A stretch of 64,000 nucleotides of DNA from Novosphingobium sp. MD-1 (GTDB taxonomy: Bacteria; Pseudomonadota; Alphaproteobacteria; Sphingomonadales; Sphingomonadaceae): positions 62,001 through 126,000 of the forward strand of contig NZ_BBXA01000034.1 in assembly GCF_001014975.1 (NCBI RefSeq), read 5' to 3'. Positions 34,287-43,508 of the stretch are shown here, in pieces (position 1 is the stretch's first letter; the number at the start of each line of letters is the position of its first letter). The position numbers were made by a program, and so were the translations under genes. A model generated the notes under the pieces. It had not been told where the DNA came from. It did not search any database and saw nothing but the letters and a program-made list of their open reading frames with translations.

Positions 34287-34892
34287 TCAGTCCATGTGCT
34301 TGAGGCCCACCCGCAGATAATCCCACCCGGTCACCAGCGTCAGCGCGGCCGCGCCCCACAGCGTGGTGAGCCCCACGGTGTGCGGCAGGTTGAAGGTGAA
34401 GCCGCCCAGCGTCGCCGTCCAGCCCGGCAGCGCCCCGCCCAGGATCAGCGCGCCCAGCGACACCATCTGGAACGTCGTCTTCCACTTGGCGAGCTTGGAC
34501 ACCGGCACCGAAACCTGGATGCCGCCCAGAAACTCGCGCAGGCCCGACACGGCGATCTCGCGCAGCAGGATCACCAGCCCCGCGATCACGTGCATGTCGC
34601 CCACATAAGGCCCGGTCAGCACGCCCTGCGCGGTCAGCACGAGGATGACCGCCGCCACCATGATCTTGTCGGCGATGGGATCGAGGAAGATGCCGAGCTT
34701 CGAGACCGCCCCCTGCGCCCGCGCCAGATAGCCGTCGAAATAGTCGGTGATGCCCATCAGGCAATAGACCGCGAAACCGATCCCGTAGCCCAGCGGCCAG
34801 CGGGGGAACCACAACAGCGCGGCTAGCACCGGAACGGTGACAATGCGCGACAGCGTCAGGATGTTGGGCAGCGTCAGCATCACCCCTGCCAT
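34287..34892 (-). CDS. pgsA: CDP-diacylglycerol-glycerol-3-phosphate 3-phosphatidyltransferase
   Basis: A 201-residue integral membrane enzyme. The CDP-alcohol phosphotransferase motif D-G-x2-A-R-x8-G-x3-D-x3-D is intact in FDGYLARAQGAVSKLGIFLD followed by PIAD. The N-terminus LPNILTLSRIVTVPVLAALL is typical of PgsA. It makes phosphatidylglycerol phosphate, the committed step to PG and cardiolipin. A second ATG lies four codons in. Convergent with oxyR (21-base gap). Confidence 0.93.
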   Translation of the reverse strand: MAGVMLTLPNILTLSRIVTVPVLAALLWFPRWPLGYGIGFAVYCLMGITDYFDGYLARAQGAVSKLGIFLDPIADKIMVAAVILVLTAQGVLTGPYVGDMHVIAGLVILLREIAVSGLREFLGGIQVSVPVSKLAKWKTTFQMVSLGALILGGALPGWTATLGGFTFNLPHTVGLTTLWGAAALTLVTGWDYLRVGLKHMD

Positions 34893-35112
34893 ACGATGCT
34901 CTGCCGCAACGCGAAACCTCCAGTCCTGAATTTTCTGACGTCACGGAAACATCACGCGAAACTGCAACGAGGCGTGGCCCGCAACGGGACACCCGCGTGG
35001 CCACCGGTGCCGGAATTGCCTCCGGCCTGTGTGAAAACATGCGTTTGCCCCTTGCCCGCACCGGTCTTGGCGGTAAGGGTCTGCGGCGAACGGGGATGCT
35101 TGGCCAGAAAGT

Positions 35113-36435
35113 ATGACGACATCGACGCATCTCATTCATACGCGCCGGTTTCTGCCCTTGTTCGTCACGCAGCTGCTGGGCGCGTTCAACGATAATCTCT
35201 TCAAGAACGCGATGGTGCTGTACGTGGTTTACAGCATCTACAACTCCGAAGCGGAAGAGGCGCGCTTTTCCGCGATAGCCTCGGCACTGTTCATCCTGCC
35301 GTTCTTCCTGCTTTCGGCGCTGGCCGGGCAACTGGCCGACATGCGCGACAAGGCGCGGATCATCCGCATCATCAAGTTCTGCGAAATCCTGATCATGCTG
35401 GCGGGCGGCGCCGGCCTGGTGCTGGCATGGAAGGGCATCGCCATCCACACCGCCGCCATTCCACTGATGCTGGCCGCGCTGCTGGCCATGGGGGTGCATT
35501 CCACCTTTTTCGGTCCGATCAAGTACGCGATCCTTCCGCAGCACCTGCACGCCAACGAGGTGCTGGCCGGCACCGGACTGGTCGAAGCGGGCACCTATCT
35601 CGCGATTCTGGCGGGTACGATCCTGGCGGGATGGATTCCGGTCGAATGGGCCGCAGGGGGCGTGATCGTCACCGCCATGATCGGCTATCTCGCCGGCCGG
35701 CAGGTTCCCCCGGCAGAGCCGCTGATTGCCGCGCAACCGCTCGATTACCACATCTGGCGTTCCTCGCTAACGCTCATCCGCAACACCACCCGGCACCGGC
35801 GCGTGTTTCTGGCGATCATGGCGATCAGCTTCTTCTGGACGATCGGCGCGGTGCTGTTCATCCAGTTCCCCCCGCTCGCCAAGAACGTGCTCAGCGCCAG
35901 CAAGGAAGTGGCCAGCCTGTTCCTCGTGGTGTTCTCGATCGGCGTCGCCATCGGCTCGGTTTCGATCAACGCGCTGCTCAAGGGGACGGTATCGGCACGC
36001 TATTCGCCGTGGTCGGTGATCGCGATGGGCCTGTTCATCGTCGCCTTCCACTTCGTTTGCCGGGCCTGGACGCCGCCCGAGGACGGCCTGCTGATGAACG
36101 TCGGCACCTTCGTCCATCATCCCATGGCGGTGCCGCTGCTGCTTTCGCTGCTCGGCATCGCGGTGGCCGGCGGCATGTTCGTGGTGCCGCTCTACGCGTT
36201 CCTCACCACCGTGGTCGACAAGTCCGAAACCGCGCGCACGATCGCGGCCAACAACATCGTCAACTCGGGCGCGATGGTCGTCGGCGCAGCGCTGGCGGCG
36301 GGCCTCAGCGCGGCCAAGGTGGCGCTGATCGACCAGTTGCTGCTGGGCGCGGCGATGTGTCTGGTATCCGCCTGGCTTGGCCAGTTGCTCTACGCGGCCG
36401 AGCGCGCCTGCGCCGATGAGGTTTCGCCAGCCTGA
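35113..36435 (+). CDS. MFS transporter, LplT (lysophospholipid) type
   Basis: A 440-residue carrier with 12 hydrophobic helices. The start RRFLPLFVTQLLGAFNDNLFKNA and the segment STFFGPIKYAILPQHL are typical of the LplT branch that flips 2-acyl-lysophospholipids inward. In many proteobacteria the same domain is fused to acyltransferase and acyl-ACP synthetase; here it stands alone. The 220 bases upstream, up to pgsA's start, carry only promoter-type sequence with nothing recognised. Confidence 0.85.
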   Translation: MTTSTHLIHTRRFLPLFVTQLLGAFNDNLFKNAMVLYVVYSIYNSEAEEARFSAIASALFILPFFLLSALAGQLADMRDKARIIRIIKFCEILIMLAGGAGLVLAWKGIAIHTAAIPLMLAALLAMGVHSTFFGPIKYAILPQHLHANEVLAGTGLVEAGTYLAILAGTILAGWIPVEWAAGGVIVTAMIGYLAGRQVPPAEPLIAAQPLDYHIWRSSLTLIRNTTRHRRVFLAIMAISFFWTIGAVLFIQFPPLAKNVLSASKEVASLFLVVFSIGVAIGSVSINALLKGTVSARYSPWSVIAMGLFIVAFHFVCRAWTPPEDGLLMNVGTFVHHPMAVPLLLSLLGIAVAGGMFVVPLYAFLTTVVDKSETARTIAANNIVNSGAMVVGAALAAGLSAAKVALIDQLLLGAAMCLVSAWLGQLLYAAERACADEVSPA

Positions 36436-36457
36436 CCCGGCACGGCCGTCCGCCCGG

Positions 36458-36703
36458 TCAGGCGATCCACGCCATGATGGCGACGAAGCAGGCGCAATAG
36501 GCGATCAGGAAGTCCTTGACGTCCTGCCGGGTGATATGGCGCGGATCGACCGGTTTCGAGCGTAGCTCGGCACGGCGCATCGCTTCCAGCACTTCCGGCT
36601 CGAACACCGGCAGAGCGCGGAGCACCCGCGCCGGCAGGCGTCGCCGGAACGGATGACCGGATGTTTTGCGAAGACCGAACTGGGGGCGAAGCGACGTTTC
36701 CAT
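36458..36703 (-). CDS. Small hypothetical protein with C-terminal membrane helix
   Basis: An 81-residue frame. The N-terminal 55 residues are basic (RRRLPARVLRALPVF) and the last 18 (FLIAYCACFVAIMAWIA) form a hydrophobic helix, so it would be a tail-anchored inner-membrane protein. No family is recognised. It ends 22 bases from the convergent LplT-type gene. Support is modest: length, strand context and a coherent hydrophobic tail. Confidence 0.5.
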   Translation of the reverse strand: METSLRPQFGLRKTSGHPFRRRLPARVLRALPVFEPEVLEAMRRAELRSKPVDPRHITRQDVKDFLIAYCACFVAIMAWIA

Positions 36704-36782
36704 GACGCCGCTTTAACGCCTTGTTCACCACTGTGATCCCCGGTTCCGCGTCGCTTTTTGGCACAGTGCCGGAGCGGGACAG

Positions 36783-37220
36783 TTATGCGGTGGCGGCTTC
36801 CGACATGGCGATGATCCGCGCCCATTCGTCCGGCTTCACCGCCGACACCGACAAGCGCGATTGCCGGATCAGGTCCATGTCGGCCAATTCCGGCGTGGCC
36901 TTGATCTGCTTGAGCGTGACCGGGTGCTTCAGTTTTTCGACCGGCTTGACCTTGACCGCGGCCCACTTGCCCTCCGGATCGGTCGGGTCGGTGATGCCGC
37001 CCTTGCTGATGGTGATCACGCCCACGATCTCCAGCCCGATGTTGGAGTGGTAGAAGAAGGCGAGATCGCCTTCCTTCATCGTGCGCAGGTTCCGCGCGGC
37101 CAGATGGTTGCGCACGCCGTCCCACGTCCCCTCGCCTTCGGCAACGAGATCGTCCCAGCTATAAGCGTCGGGTTCCGACTTCATCAGCCAAAGCGCCATC
37201 CCATCCTTGATTTTGATCAT
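36783..37220 (-). CDS. EVE domain-containing protein
   Basis: A 145-residue EVE (PUA-like) protein: MALWLMKSEPDAYSWDDL, WDGVRNHLAARNLRTMKEGDLAFFYHSN and GVITISKGGITDPTDP are hallmark segments. EVE domains bind modified bases in DNA or RNA. ATG 37220 has GGAAGG upstream; an ATG at 37199 (MALWLM) is an equally good family start with AAGGA nearby. Divergent from the 2OG-oxygenase gene. Confidence 0.9.
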   Translation of the reverse strand: MIKIKDGMALWLMKSEPDAYSWDDLVAEGEGTWDGVRNHLAARNLRTMKEGDLAFFYHSNIGLEIVGVITISKGGITDPTDPEGKWAAVKVKPVEKLKHPVTLKQIKATPELADMDLIRQSRLSVSAVKPDEWARIIAMSEAATA

Positions 37221-37281
37221 GAAAGCCTTCCGCAAACCGGGTATGCGGGCCTCATAACCGCAATTTGCGCACAGGAATATC

Positions 37282-38220
37282 ATGAACCTCGAAACTTTGC
37301 CGGTGCTCTCGCTCGCCAGCGATCCCGCCGCGCTTTCCCGCGATCTGGGCGAAAGCTTCCAGACTTTCGGCTTCGCCATGGTGCGCGACCACGGCATCGA
37401 TCCGGACCTGATCGGTCGGGCGTGGCGCCTGACCGAAGCCTTCTTCGCGCTGCCGGAGGAGGAGAAGCGCTCGTACTTCCTCGATGGCCTTGCCGGCGCG
37501 CGCGGCTATACCCCGTTCGGCGTGGAAATCGCCAAGGGTGCCAAGGCGCGCGACCTCAAGGAGTTCTGGCACGTTGGGCGCGACCTGCCGGCGGGCCACC
37601 CGCTGGCCACCACGTCGATGCCGCCCAACATCTGGCCGACGCGGCCGGAAGGCTTCCGCGAGACGTTCGAAGCGCTCTACGCCGCGTTCGACCAGACCGG
37701 CGCGCGCATCCTGGCGCGCATCGCGGTGTGGCTGGGGCTGGATGAAAACTGGTTCGATCCTGCCATCGCCGACGGCAACTCGGTCATGCGCCTGCTGCAC
37801 TATCCGCCGGTGCCCGATGCCGAAGGCGGCGCGATCCGCGCCGGCGCGCACGAGGATATCAACCTGATCACCCTGCTGCTGGGCGCGGAAGAAGCGGGCC
37901 TCGAACTGCTGACCAAGGATGGCCGCTGGATCGGCGTCTCCCCGCCTGACGGCGCGCTCGTCGTCAACATCGGCGACATGCTGCAGCGCCTGACCAACCA
38001 CGTGCTGCCATCGACCACGCACCGCGTCCGCAATCCGGAAGGCCCCCGCGCCGCGTTCAGCCGCTATTCGATGCCCTTCTTCCTGCACCTGCGCAGCGAC
38101 TTCGCCTTCCGCACGCTGCCCCAGTGCATCACGCCCGAGAATCCGGACCGCTATCCGGTATCGATCACCGCCGACGATTACCTGCAGGAACGCCTGCGCG
38201 AAATCGGCCTGAAGAAATAG
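37282..38220 (+). CDS. 2-oxoglutarate/Fe(II) oxygenase, isopenicillin N synthase family
   Basis: A 312-residue protein. The iron ligands His190-x-Asp192 (GAHEDINLITLLL) and His247 (STTHRVRN) are present, with the oxoglutarate-binding R-x-S in FSRYSMPFF. DIOX_N-type region at residues 15-130. Members hydroxylate or desaturate small molecules; the substrate is unknown. It stands alone before two tRNA genes. Confidence 0.87.
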   Translation: MNLETLPVLSLASDPAALSRDLGESFQTFGFAMVRDHGIDPDLIGRAWRLTEAFFALPEEEKRSYFLDGLAGARGYTPFGVEIAKGAKARDLKEFWHVGRDLPAGHPLATTSMPPNIWPTRPEGFRETFEALYAAFDQTGARILARIAVWLGLDENWFDPAIADGNSVMRLLHYPPVPDAEGGAIRAGAHEDINLITLLLGAEEAGLELLTKDGRWIGVSPPDGALVVNIGDMLQRLTNHVLPSTTHRVRNPEGPRAAFSRYSMPFFLHLRSDFAFRTLPQCITPENPDRYPVSITADDYLQERLREIGLKK

Positions 38221-38293
38221 GTGGGGCAGCGCGGTCGGTTCATGAAGGACCGATCGCGCACGGGCTTCATGGGATGTTGGACCGGTAGGGGGA

Positions 38294-38369
<76 letters not shown>

Positions 38370-38393
38370 ATTCCCGTCATCGAAACGGGGGGA

Positions 38394-38469
<76 letters not shown>

Positions 38470-38644
38470 ACGGTATCCAGCGGAAACGCCCTGGGAGGCG
38501 CTCCGTCCGGCAGTTGCCCTGCCGGGAGCCGGGCCTTTAAGTGAGGCCCGCGCGGCTGGCAAGAGCAATTTTCGCCACCGCCGCAATTTTGTGACCGGAG
38601 CTTCCGGACCCGCAAAGTGCCGGGCCGGAAGCGCCAGCCGGAAC

Positions 38645-38962
38645 TCAGTTTTCGTCGGCTTCGTCGTCGTGACCGGGCACGCCCAGGTCATCGTCGCCGC
38701 CCAGATCGACGTCGTTGTCGGGCGAATCGCCGTCCTCGTCGATATCCAGATCCTCGTCGGCCAGATCGACGTCGGCGTCGGCCTCGACCTTCTCCTTCTG
38801 GATTTCCTCATAGGGAATCGGCTGCTTGGACTTCAGCACCGGCTCGGGCTGCCAGGCGTACTTGCATTCGACGCAGGTGACCGGGTCCGCGTTGCCCAGG
38901 TCGTAGAAGCGGGTGCCGCACTTCGGGCAGGTGTGCTTGGCGCCCCATTCAGGCTTGACCAT
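38645..38962 (-). CDS. TIGR02300 family acidic zinc-ribbon protein
   Basis: A 105-residue protein. The N-terminus MVKPEWGAKHTCPKCGTRFYDLG with a second CVEC pair is a zinc ribbon; the last 45 residues are almost wholly Asp/Glu. This is the alphaproteobacterial TIGR02300 (FYDLN acid) family of unknown function. Divergent from aroA across about 200 bases, a common alphaproteobacterial neighbourhood. Confidence 0.92.
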   Translation of the reverse strand: MVKPEWGAKHTCPKCGTRFYDLGNADPVTCVECKYAWQPEPVLKSKQPIPYEEIQKEKVEADADVDLADEDLDIDEDGDSPDNDVDLGGDDDLGVPGHDDEADEN

Positions 38963-39170
38963 GAAATGTCCTCGATCTTGCCGGCGGCGGAAAGCCGCAG
39001 GCCGGAAACTTGTGCTTGATGGTTACCCGCGCCGCCAAAATCAAGCCACCGGGCACCAATCGGTCGCGCGCCTTGCCATAGCGCGATGGCGCTGTCAAAA
39101 GCCCGCGTTCGCAAAGGCCCCGGCCCCGCCCAATCCGCCCGATACCAAGACCCGCCAGGAAGACCCCGAC

Positions 39171-40520
39171 GTGACCGCTGCCGATCCTGCGCAGATGCGC
39201 CCCCGCCGCTTCACCGCCACCGGCCCGCTGCGTGGCCGCATCCGCGTGCCGGGCGACAAGTCGATCAGCCACCGGTCGCTGATGCTGTCCTCGCTGGCGG
39301 TGGGCGAAAGCCGCGTGACGGGCCTGCTGGAAGGGGAGGACGTGCTGTCCACCGCCGCCGCGATGCGCGCGATGGGCGCGGACATCGAACGCACAGGCCC
39401 CGGTGAATGGCGGATAAACGGCGTGGGCGTTGGGGCGCTGTTGCAACCGGTGCAGGCGCTCGACATGGGCAATTCGGGCACGTCCACGCGGCTGCTGATG
39501 GGTCTCGTCGCCAGCCATCCGATCACGGCATGCTTCACCGGCGATGCCAGCCTGTCCAAGCGCCCGATGGGCCGGGTAATCACGCCGCTGTCCGAGATGG
39601 GTGCGACGTTCACCGCCTATCCCGGCGGCCGCCTGCCGCTGATGGTGCAGGGCGCGGCGCCGGCGGTGCCGATCGCCTACCGCCTGCCCGTCGCCTCGGC
39701 GCAAGTGAAAAGCGCGGTGTTGCTCGCCGGCCTCAACACGCCGGGCACGACGACGGTGATCGAGCCGGTGCCGACGCGTGACCATTCCGAACGCATGCTG
39801 CGCGGCTTCGGCGCGGAGCTGACCGTCGAGGTCGACAGCGACGGCGCCCGCGTGATCCGCCTGCGCGGCGAAGCGGACCTGAAGCCGCAGACGATCGACG
39901 TGCCGGGCGATCCTTCGTCCGCCGCGTTCTTCGCGGTGGCGGCGCTGCTGGTGCCGGGGTCCGATCTGGTGATCGAGAACGTCGGGCTCAATCCCACGCG
40001 CGCGGCGCTGTTCGACGTGCTGCGCCAGATGGGCGGCAGCATCGAGGAACTGGACCCGCGCGACGTCGGCGGCGAACCGGTGGCCGACCTGCGCGTCCGC
40101 CATTCGCCGCTGACCGGCATCGCGGTCGATCCGGCAGTGGTGCCCAGCATGGTGGACGAGTTCCCCGTGCTGTTCGTGGCCGCCGCGCTGGCCAGCGGGC
40201 GCACGGTGACGACGGGGCTGGAGGAACTGCGCGTCAAGGAATCGGACCGCATTGCCGCCATGCGCGCGGCGCTGGAGCTGGCCGGCGCAACCGTGCGCGA
40301 GACCGAGGACGGGTTGATCATCGACGGCACCGGCGGCGATCCGCTGCGCGGCGGCGGCAGTCATCCGGTCGTCACGCACCTCGACCACCGCATCGCCATG
40401 GCCATGGCCGTAGCGGGCCTGGCCAGCAAAGCCGGGGTCGAAGTGGATGACACCCGTCCCATCGCCACCAGCTTCCCCGCGTTCGAGGCGCTGCTGGCCG
40501 GGGCGATGCAGGCGGCGTGA
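39171..40520 (+). CDS. aroA: 3-phosphoshikimate 1-carboxyvinyltransferase (EPSP synthase), class II
   Basis: A 449-residue enzyme of the shikimate pathway. Phosphate/substrate motifs are VPGDKSISHRSLML and SLSKRPMGRVITPLSEMG; the C-terminal LRVKESDRI is typical. The sequence resembles class II (CP4-like) enzymes throughout (SAQVKSAVLLAGLNTPG). Gly103 in MGNSGTSTR occupies the place of CP4 Ala100, so the key tolerance residue is not present. The GTG at 39171 with AGGAAG nine bases upstream is preferred to an ATG at 39195 that lacks a site. A small membrane gene and cmk follow. Confidence 0.95.
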   Translation: MTAADPAQMRPRRFTATGPLRGRIRVPGDKSISHRSLMLSSLAVGESRVTGLLEGEDVLSTAAAMRAMGADIERTGPGEWRINGVGVGALLQPVQALDMGNSGTSTRLLMGLVASHPITACFTGDASLSKRPMGRVITPLSEMGATFTAYPGGRLPLMVQGAAPAVPIAYRLPVASAQVKSAVLLAGLNTPGTTTVIEPVPTRDHSERMLRGFGAELTVEVDSDGARVIRLRGEADLKPQTIDVPGDPSSAAFFAVAALLVPGSDLVIENVGLNPTRAALFDVLRQMGGSIEELDPRDVGGEPVADLRVRHSPLTGIAVDPAVVPSMVDEFPVLFVAAALASGRTVTTGLEELRVKESDRIAAMRAALELAGATVRETEDGLIIDGTGGDPLRGGGSHPVVTHLDHRIAMAMAVAGLASKAGVEVDDTRPIATSFPAFEALLAGAMQAA

Positions 40521-40536
40521 TGGCGGATACCTGCGC

Positions 40537-40791
40537 ATGACGGACACCGGCGCGAACATCGCGGGCTTCGCAGGAATGGCCTGCATCATCTTCGCCTATG
40601 CCTATACCACCCGGCAACAGACGCCGAACCCGTTCGTCCAGCACGGCGTGAACCTGGCCGGCGCGGGATTGCTGACGCTGTCGCTGCTGGTGCACATGAA
40701 CCCGGCATCGTTCGTCCTCGAATTCTTCTGGGCCGCGATCGCCATCTGGGGGCTGGTCAAGGCCTACCGCAACCGGAGAGCGCAACCGTGA
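40537..40791 (+). CDS. CBU_0592-like small membrane protein
   Basis: An 84-residue protein with two or three hydrophobic segments (IAGFAGMACIIFAYAYTT, HGVNLAGAGLLTLSLLVHM, FFWAAIAIWGLVKAYR), matching the small CBU_0592-type domain of unknown function. It begins 16 bases after aroA and its stop overlaps the GTG of cmk, so it is part of the aroA-cmk operon. Confidence 0.8.
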   Translation: MTDTGANIAGFAGMACIIFAYAYTTRQQTPNPFVQHGVNLAGAGLLTLSLLVHMNPASFVLEFFWAAIAIWGLVKAYRNRRAQP

Positions 40792-41429
40792 TCATCGCCG
40801 TGGACGGCCCCACCGCATCGGGCAAGGGCACCATCGCCAAGGCGCTGGCCCGGCACTATGGCCTGCCGCATCTCGACACCGGGCTGCTCTATCGCGCAGT
40901 GGGCTGGCAAGTGGCGCACACCGGCGGCGATCCGGACAAGGCCGACGACGCGCTGGCGGCCACGGCGTTTCCCGAGGCGCTGCTCGACGAGCCGGAGCTT
41001 CGCAGCGAAGCGACCGGCAGCCTTGCCAGCCGCGTGTCGGTCCACCCCGCCGTGCGCGCCGCGCTGCTGGAGCGGCAGCGCGCGTTCGCCCACCAGCCGG
41101 GCGGCGCGGTGCTGGACGGGCGCGACATCGCCACGGTGATCGTGCCCGGGGCCGACGCCAAGCTGTTCGTGACGGCCAGCGTGCCGGCGCGGGCGCTGCG
41201 GCGGTGGAAGGAAATGCGCGAACGCGGGGAGGACGTTAGCCGCGAGGCGATCGAGGCGGACCTCGCCCGGCGCGACGAGCGCGACAGCACCCGCGCCGAA
41301 GCCCCGCTGCGCCAGGCCGAGGGCGCGGCGCTGCTCGATACCTCCGCGATGCCGCCCGAAGTGGCGATTGCCGCCGCGATCGCGCTGGTCGACCGGCAGG
41401 TGGCTGGAAATATTTCGTCCCGCTCCTGA
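40788..41429 (+). CDS. cmk: Cytidylate kinase
   Basis: A 213-residue kinase. The P-loop is AVDGPTASGKGTIAKALA; DTGLLYRAVGW and GRDIATVIVPGADAKLFVTA are family hallmarks. It phosphorylates CMP and dCMP. The GTG start at 40788 overlaps the previous stop (GTGA) with GGAGAG upstream. In many proteobacteria rpsA follows cmk; here a PilZ gene does, so rpsA must be elsewhere. Confidence 0.95.
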   Translation: MIIAVDGPTASGKGTIAKALARHYGLPHLDTGLLYRAVGWQVAHTGGDPDKADDALAATAFPEALLDEPELRSEATGSLASRVSVHPAVRAALLERQRAFAHQPGGAVLDGRDIATVIVPGADAKLFVTASVPARALRRWKEMRERGEDVSREAIEADLARRDERDSTRAEAPLRQAEGAALLDTSAMPPEVAIAAAIALVDRQVAGNISSRS

Positions 41430-41483
41430 AATCCGCGCCGCTTCTGCCGTCCTGCGATTGTGGTTAACGGCGCGGAGGCGAAA

Positions 41484-41864
41484 ATGTGGATCGACCGGGA
41501 AGACATTGCGCATCTGCACAAGCGCCGCGCGCGGCGCATCGGTTTCGAGCTGCCCGTCCGGGTGAAGCACGGGCTGGTTCGGTCAACGGCCATGCTTAAG
41601 GACCTGACAACCCATGGCGCCCGTATCGCGGGCATCGCCGAACTGCACATCGGCGAAGGGCTGACGCTGTTCCTGCCCGATCAGCCCGCGACCACGGCTT
41701 TCGTCGTCTGGTCCGAACCGATGTCGTCCGGACTCGAATTCGCGTCGCCACTGGGCGAGAATGCTTTCGCCGAACTGGTTGCCGGCTACGCGCTGGGACA
41801 GGCCCGCCCCCACATCGCCAGCGGCCTGGAAGCGCTGCGCACGCTGCGGCCCGCCTATTGCTGA
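41484..41864 (+). CDS. PilZ domain protein
   Basis: A 126-residue protein. HKRRARRIGFELPVRVKHG holds the RxxxR-type c-di-GMP motif at the start of a PilZ barrel, followed by LKDLTTHGARIAG (D/N-x-S/T-x2-G form with T-H-G). It probably binds c-di-GMP or acts as a degenerate PilZ adaptor. GGAGG six bases before ATG 41484 decides the start. Confidence 0.78.
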   Translation: MWIDREDIAHLHKRRARRIGFELPVRVKHGLVRSTAMLKDLTTHGARIAGIAELHIGEGLTLFLPDQPATTAFVVWSEPMSSGLEFASPLGENAFAELVAGYALGQARPHIASGLEALRTLRPAYC

Positions 41865-41883
41865 GGCGTTCCGCGCGGGCCGA

Positions 41884-42843
41884 TCAATCCCCCGCGCCGC
41901 GGCGCATGGCGCCGAAGAGATGGACCACCATCGCGAGCACCGTGCCCACGACCAGCCCGACCACCGCCGAGACCCCGGCATAGGCCAGCCAGCCGGCAAC
42001 GCCGCCCGGCACCCCTTGCCCCACGCCCGCCTGCACCGCGTGCTGGATGCCGTGCGCCAGGGCAGCCGGATGGTGGAACCCCAATTCGTCCGCGCCGTGA
42101 AGCAGGATGCCCCCGCCGACCCACAGCATCGCCGCCGTGCCCACCGTGGCCAGCAACCACATCACGCGCGGCATCGCCGCCACCAGCATTCGTCCGAACC
42201 GTCGCGTCATCGCCCCCGCGCCCGGCCGCCGGGCGAGATGAAGGCCGATATCGTCCATCTTCACGATCACGCCCACCGCGCCATAGACCGCGATGGTGAT
42301 GAGAATGCCTACGATCGCGAGGATGATCGCGCGCGCGATCAAGCCCTGCCCGCTGACTTCGGCCAGCGCGATCGCCATGATCTCCGCCGAAAGGATGAAA
42401 TCGGTGCGCACCGCGCCTGCCACCCGCTGATGTTCGAACGCGGCAACATCACCGACAGGACCGTCGAGCGTTTCGCCGTGCTTGTCGCCGCCGAGCTTCT
42501 CCATCACCTTTTCGGCGCCTTCGAACGACAGGTACAGCCCACCCAGCATGAGCAGCGGCACCACCGCGCCCGGCAGGAACTCGCTGAGGATCAGGGCGAT
42601 CGGCAGCAGGAACAGCAGCTTGTTGCGCAGGCTGCCGCGCGCGATGCGGAAGATCACCGGCAGTTCGCGATCCGGTGTGAAGCCGGTGACGTAGGACGGC
42701 GTGACCGCCGCGTCATCGATCACCACGCCCGCCGCCTTGGCCCCGGCCTTGCCCGCCGCCGCGCTCACATCGTCCAGCGAGGCGGCCGCCGCGCGGGCGA
42801 TCACCGAAACATCGTCAAGCAGCGCGACCAGGCCCGATGGCAT
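41884..42843 (-). CDS. DUF808 (YedI-like) inner-membrane protein
   Basis: A 319-residue membrane protein. The start PSGLVALLDDVSVIARAAAASLDDV and GLYLSFEGAEKVMEKL are typical of DUF808. Several hydrophobic helices occupy the C-terminal two thirds. Function unknown. Convergent with the PilZ gene (20-base gap). Confidence 0.9.
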   Translation of the reverse strand: MPSGLVALLDDVSVIARAAAASLDDVSAAAGKAGAKAAGVVIDDAAVTPSYVTGFTPDRELPVIFRIARGSLRNKLLFLLPIALILSEFLPGAVVPLLMLGGLYLSFEGAEKVMEKLGGDKHGETLDGPVGDVAAFEHQRVAGAVRTDFILSAEIMAIALAEVSGQGLIARAIILAIVGILITIAVYGAVGVIVKMDDIGLHLARRPGAGAMTRRFGRMLVAAMPRVMWLLATVGTAAMLWVGGGILLHGADELGFHHPAALAHGIQHAVQAGVGQGVPGGVAGWLAYAGVSAVVGLVVGTVLAMVVHLFGAMRRGAGD

Positions 42844-43154
42844 GTAAAATTATGTCCCTGAAAGCAGTTGGCCCGCCCGGTGTGGACAGACCAATGGATT
42901 ATCGCAAGGCGCAACAACGGGCAATCGCGGCAAAACCGGCGAGGACGGGCGTGGGAGAATGGGTATTTCATCCGATGCGGTTGTTTTGGAAAGGCGTGCC
43001 CCCGCTTTGGCGGCAAGGCAGCGTGCCAAGCGCAACAGCCTTAACGCGCCCTACACCTTGTCGCCCAACGCTCCGTTAGCGGCATAGGGGTAGAACCGCA
43101 GGATCGATACGGATGGTCGCCACAACGGCGACATCAAGGAGAGATTGGTCGCCC

Positions 43155-43472
43155 ATGCTACGTTTTGCCCCCCGCTATGGAATCATCTCGCCCTGCCTCG
43201 TGCGGCCGGCGCGACGAGGAGCGATCCGGGCGGCGAACGATAACGGCGCGCCGCACACCGGGCAGGACCTTCAGGCGGATTCGCTGGTCGACGCGGCGCT
43301 GCGCCTGTTCGGCACGCACGGCCTTTCGGCGGCGGCGCGGGCCTGCGACGCCGCCCACGAGGCGGAACGCCTGGGCGATCACGAGCGCGCCGAATGGTGG
43401 ATCGCGGTATGCGACACGCTGGACCACCGCATGGCCCACGCCTTCCGCCGCCAGCAGGCGCGGGCACGGTAG
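43155..43472 (+). CDS. Conserved hypothetical protein, sphingomonad type
   Basis: A 105-residue protein. The C-terminal half (DAALRLFGTHGLSAAARACDAAHEAERLGDHERAEWWIAVCDTLDHRMA, here only described) is rich in Ala and helical, and looks like a small cytoplasmic family I associate with sphingomonads. No function known. ATG 43155 is preceded by AAGGAGA at longer than usual spacing; ATG 43113 is an alternative. The 311 bases upstream of it, after the DUF808 start, show no gene. Confidence 0.6.
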   Translation: MLRFAPRYGIISPCLVRPARRGAIRAANDNGAPHTGQDLQADSLVDAALRLFGTHGLSAAARACDAAHEAERLGDHERAEWWIAVCDTLDHRMAHAFRRQQARAR

Positions 43473-43508
43473 GAAGGGCCGGGAGCGCGGCGCGGGGGCG
43501 GGTTGGGT

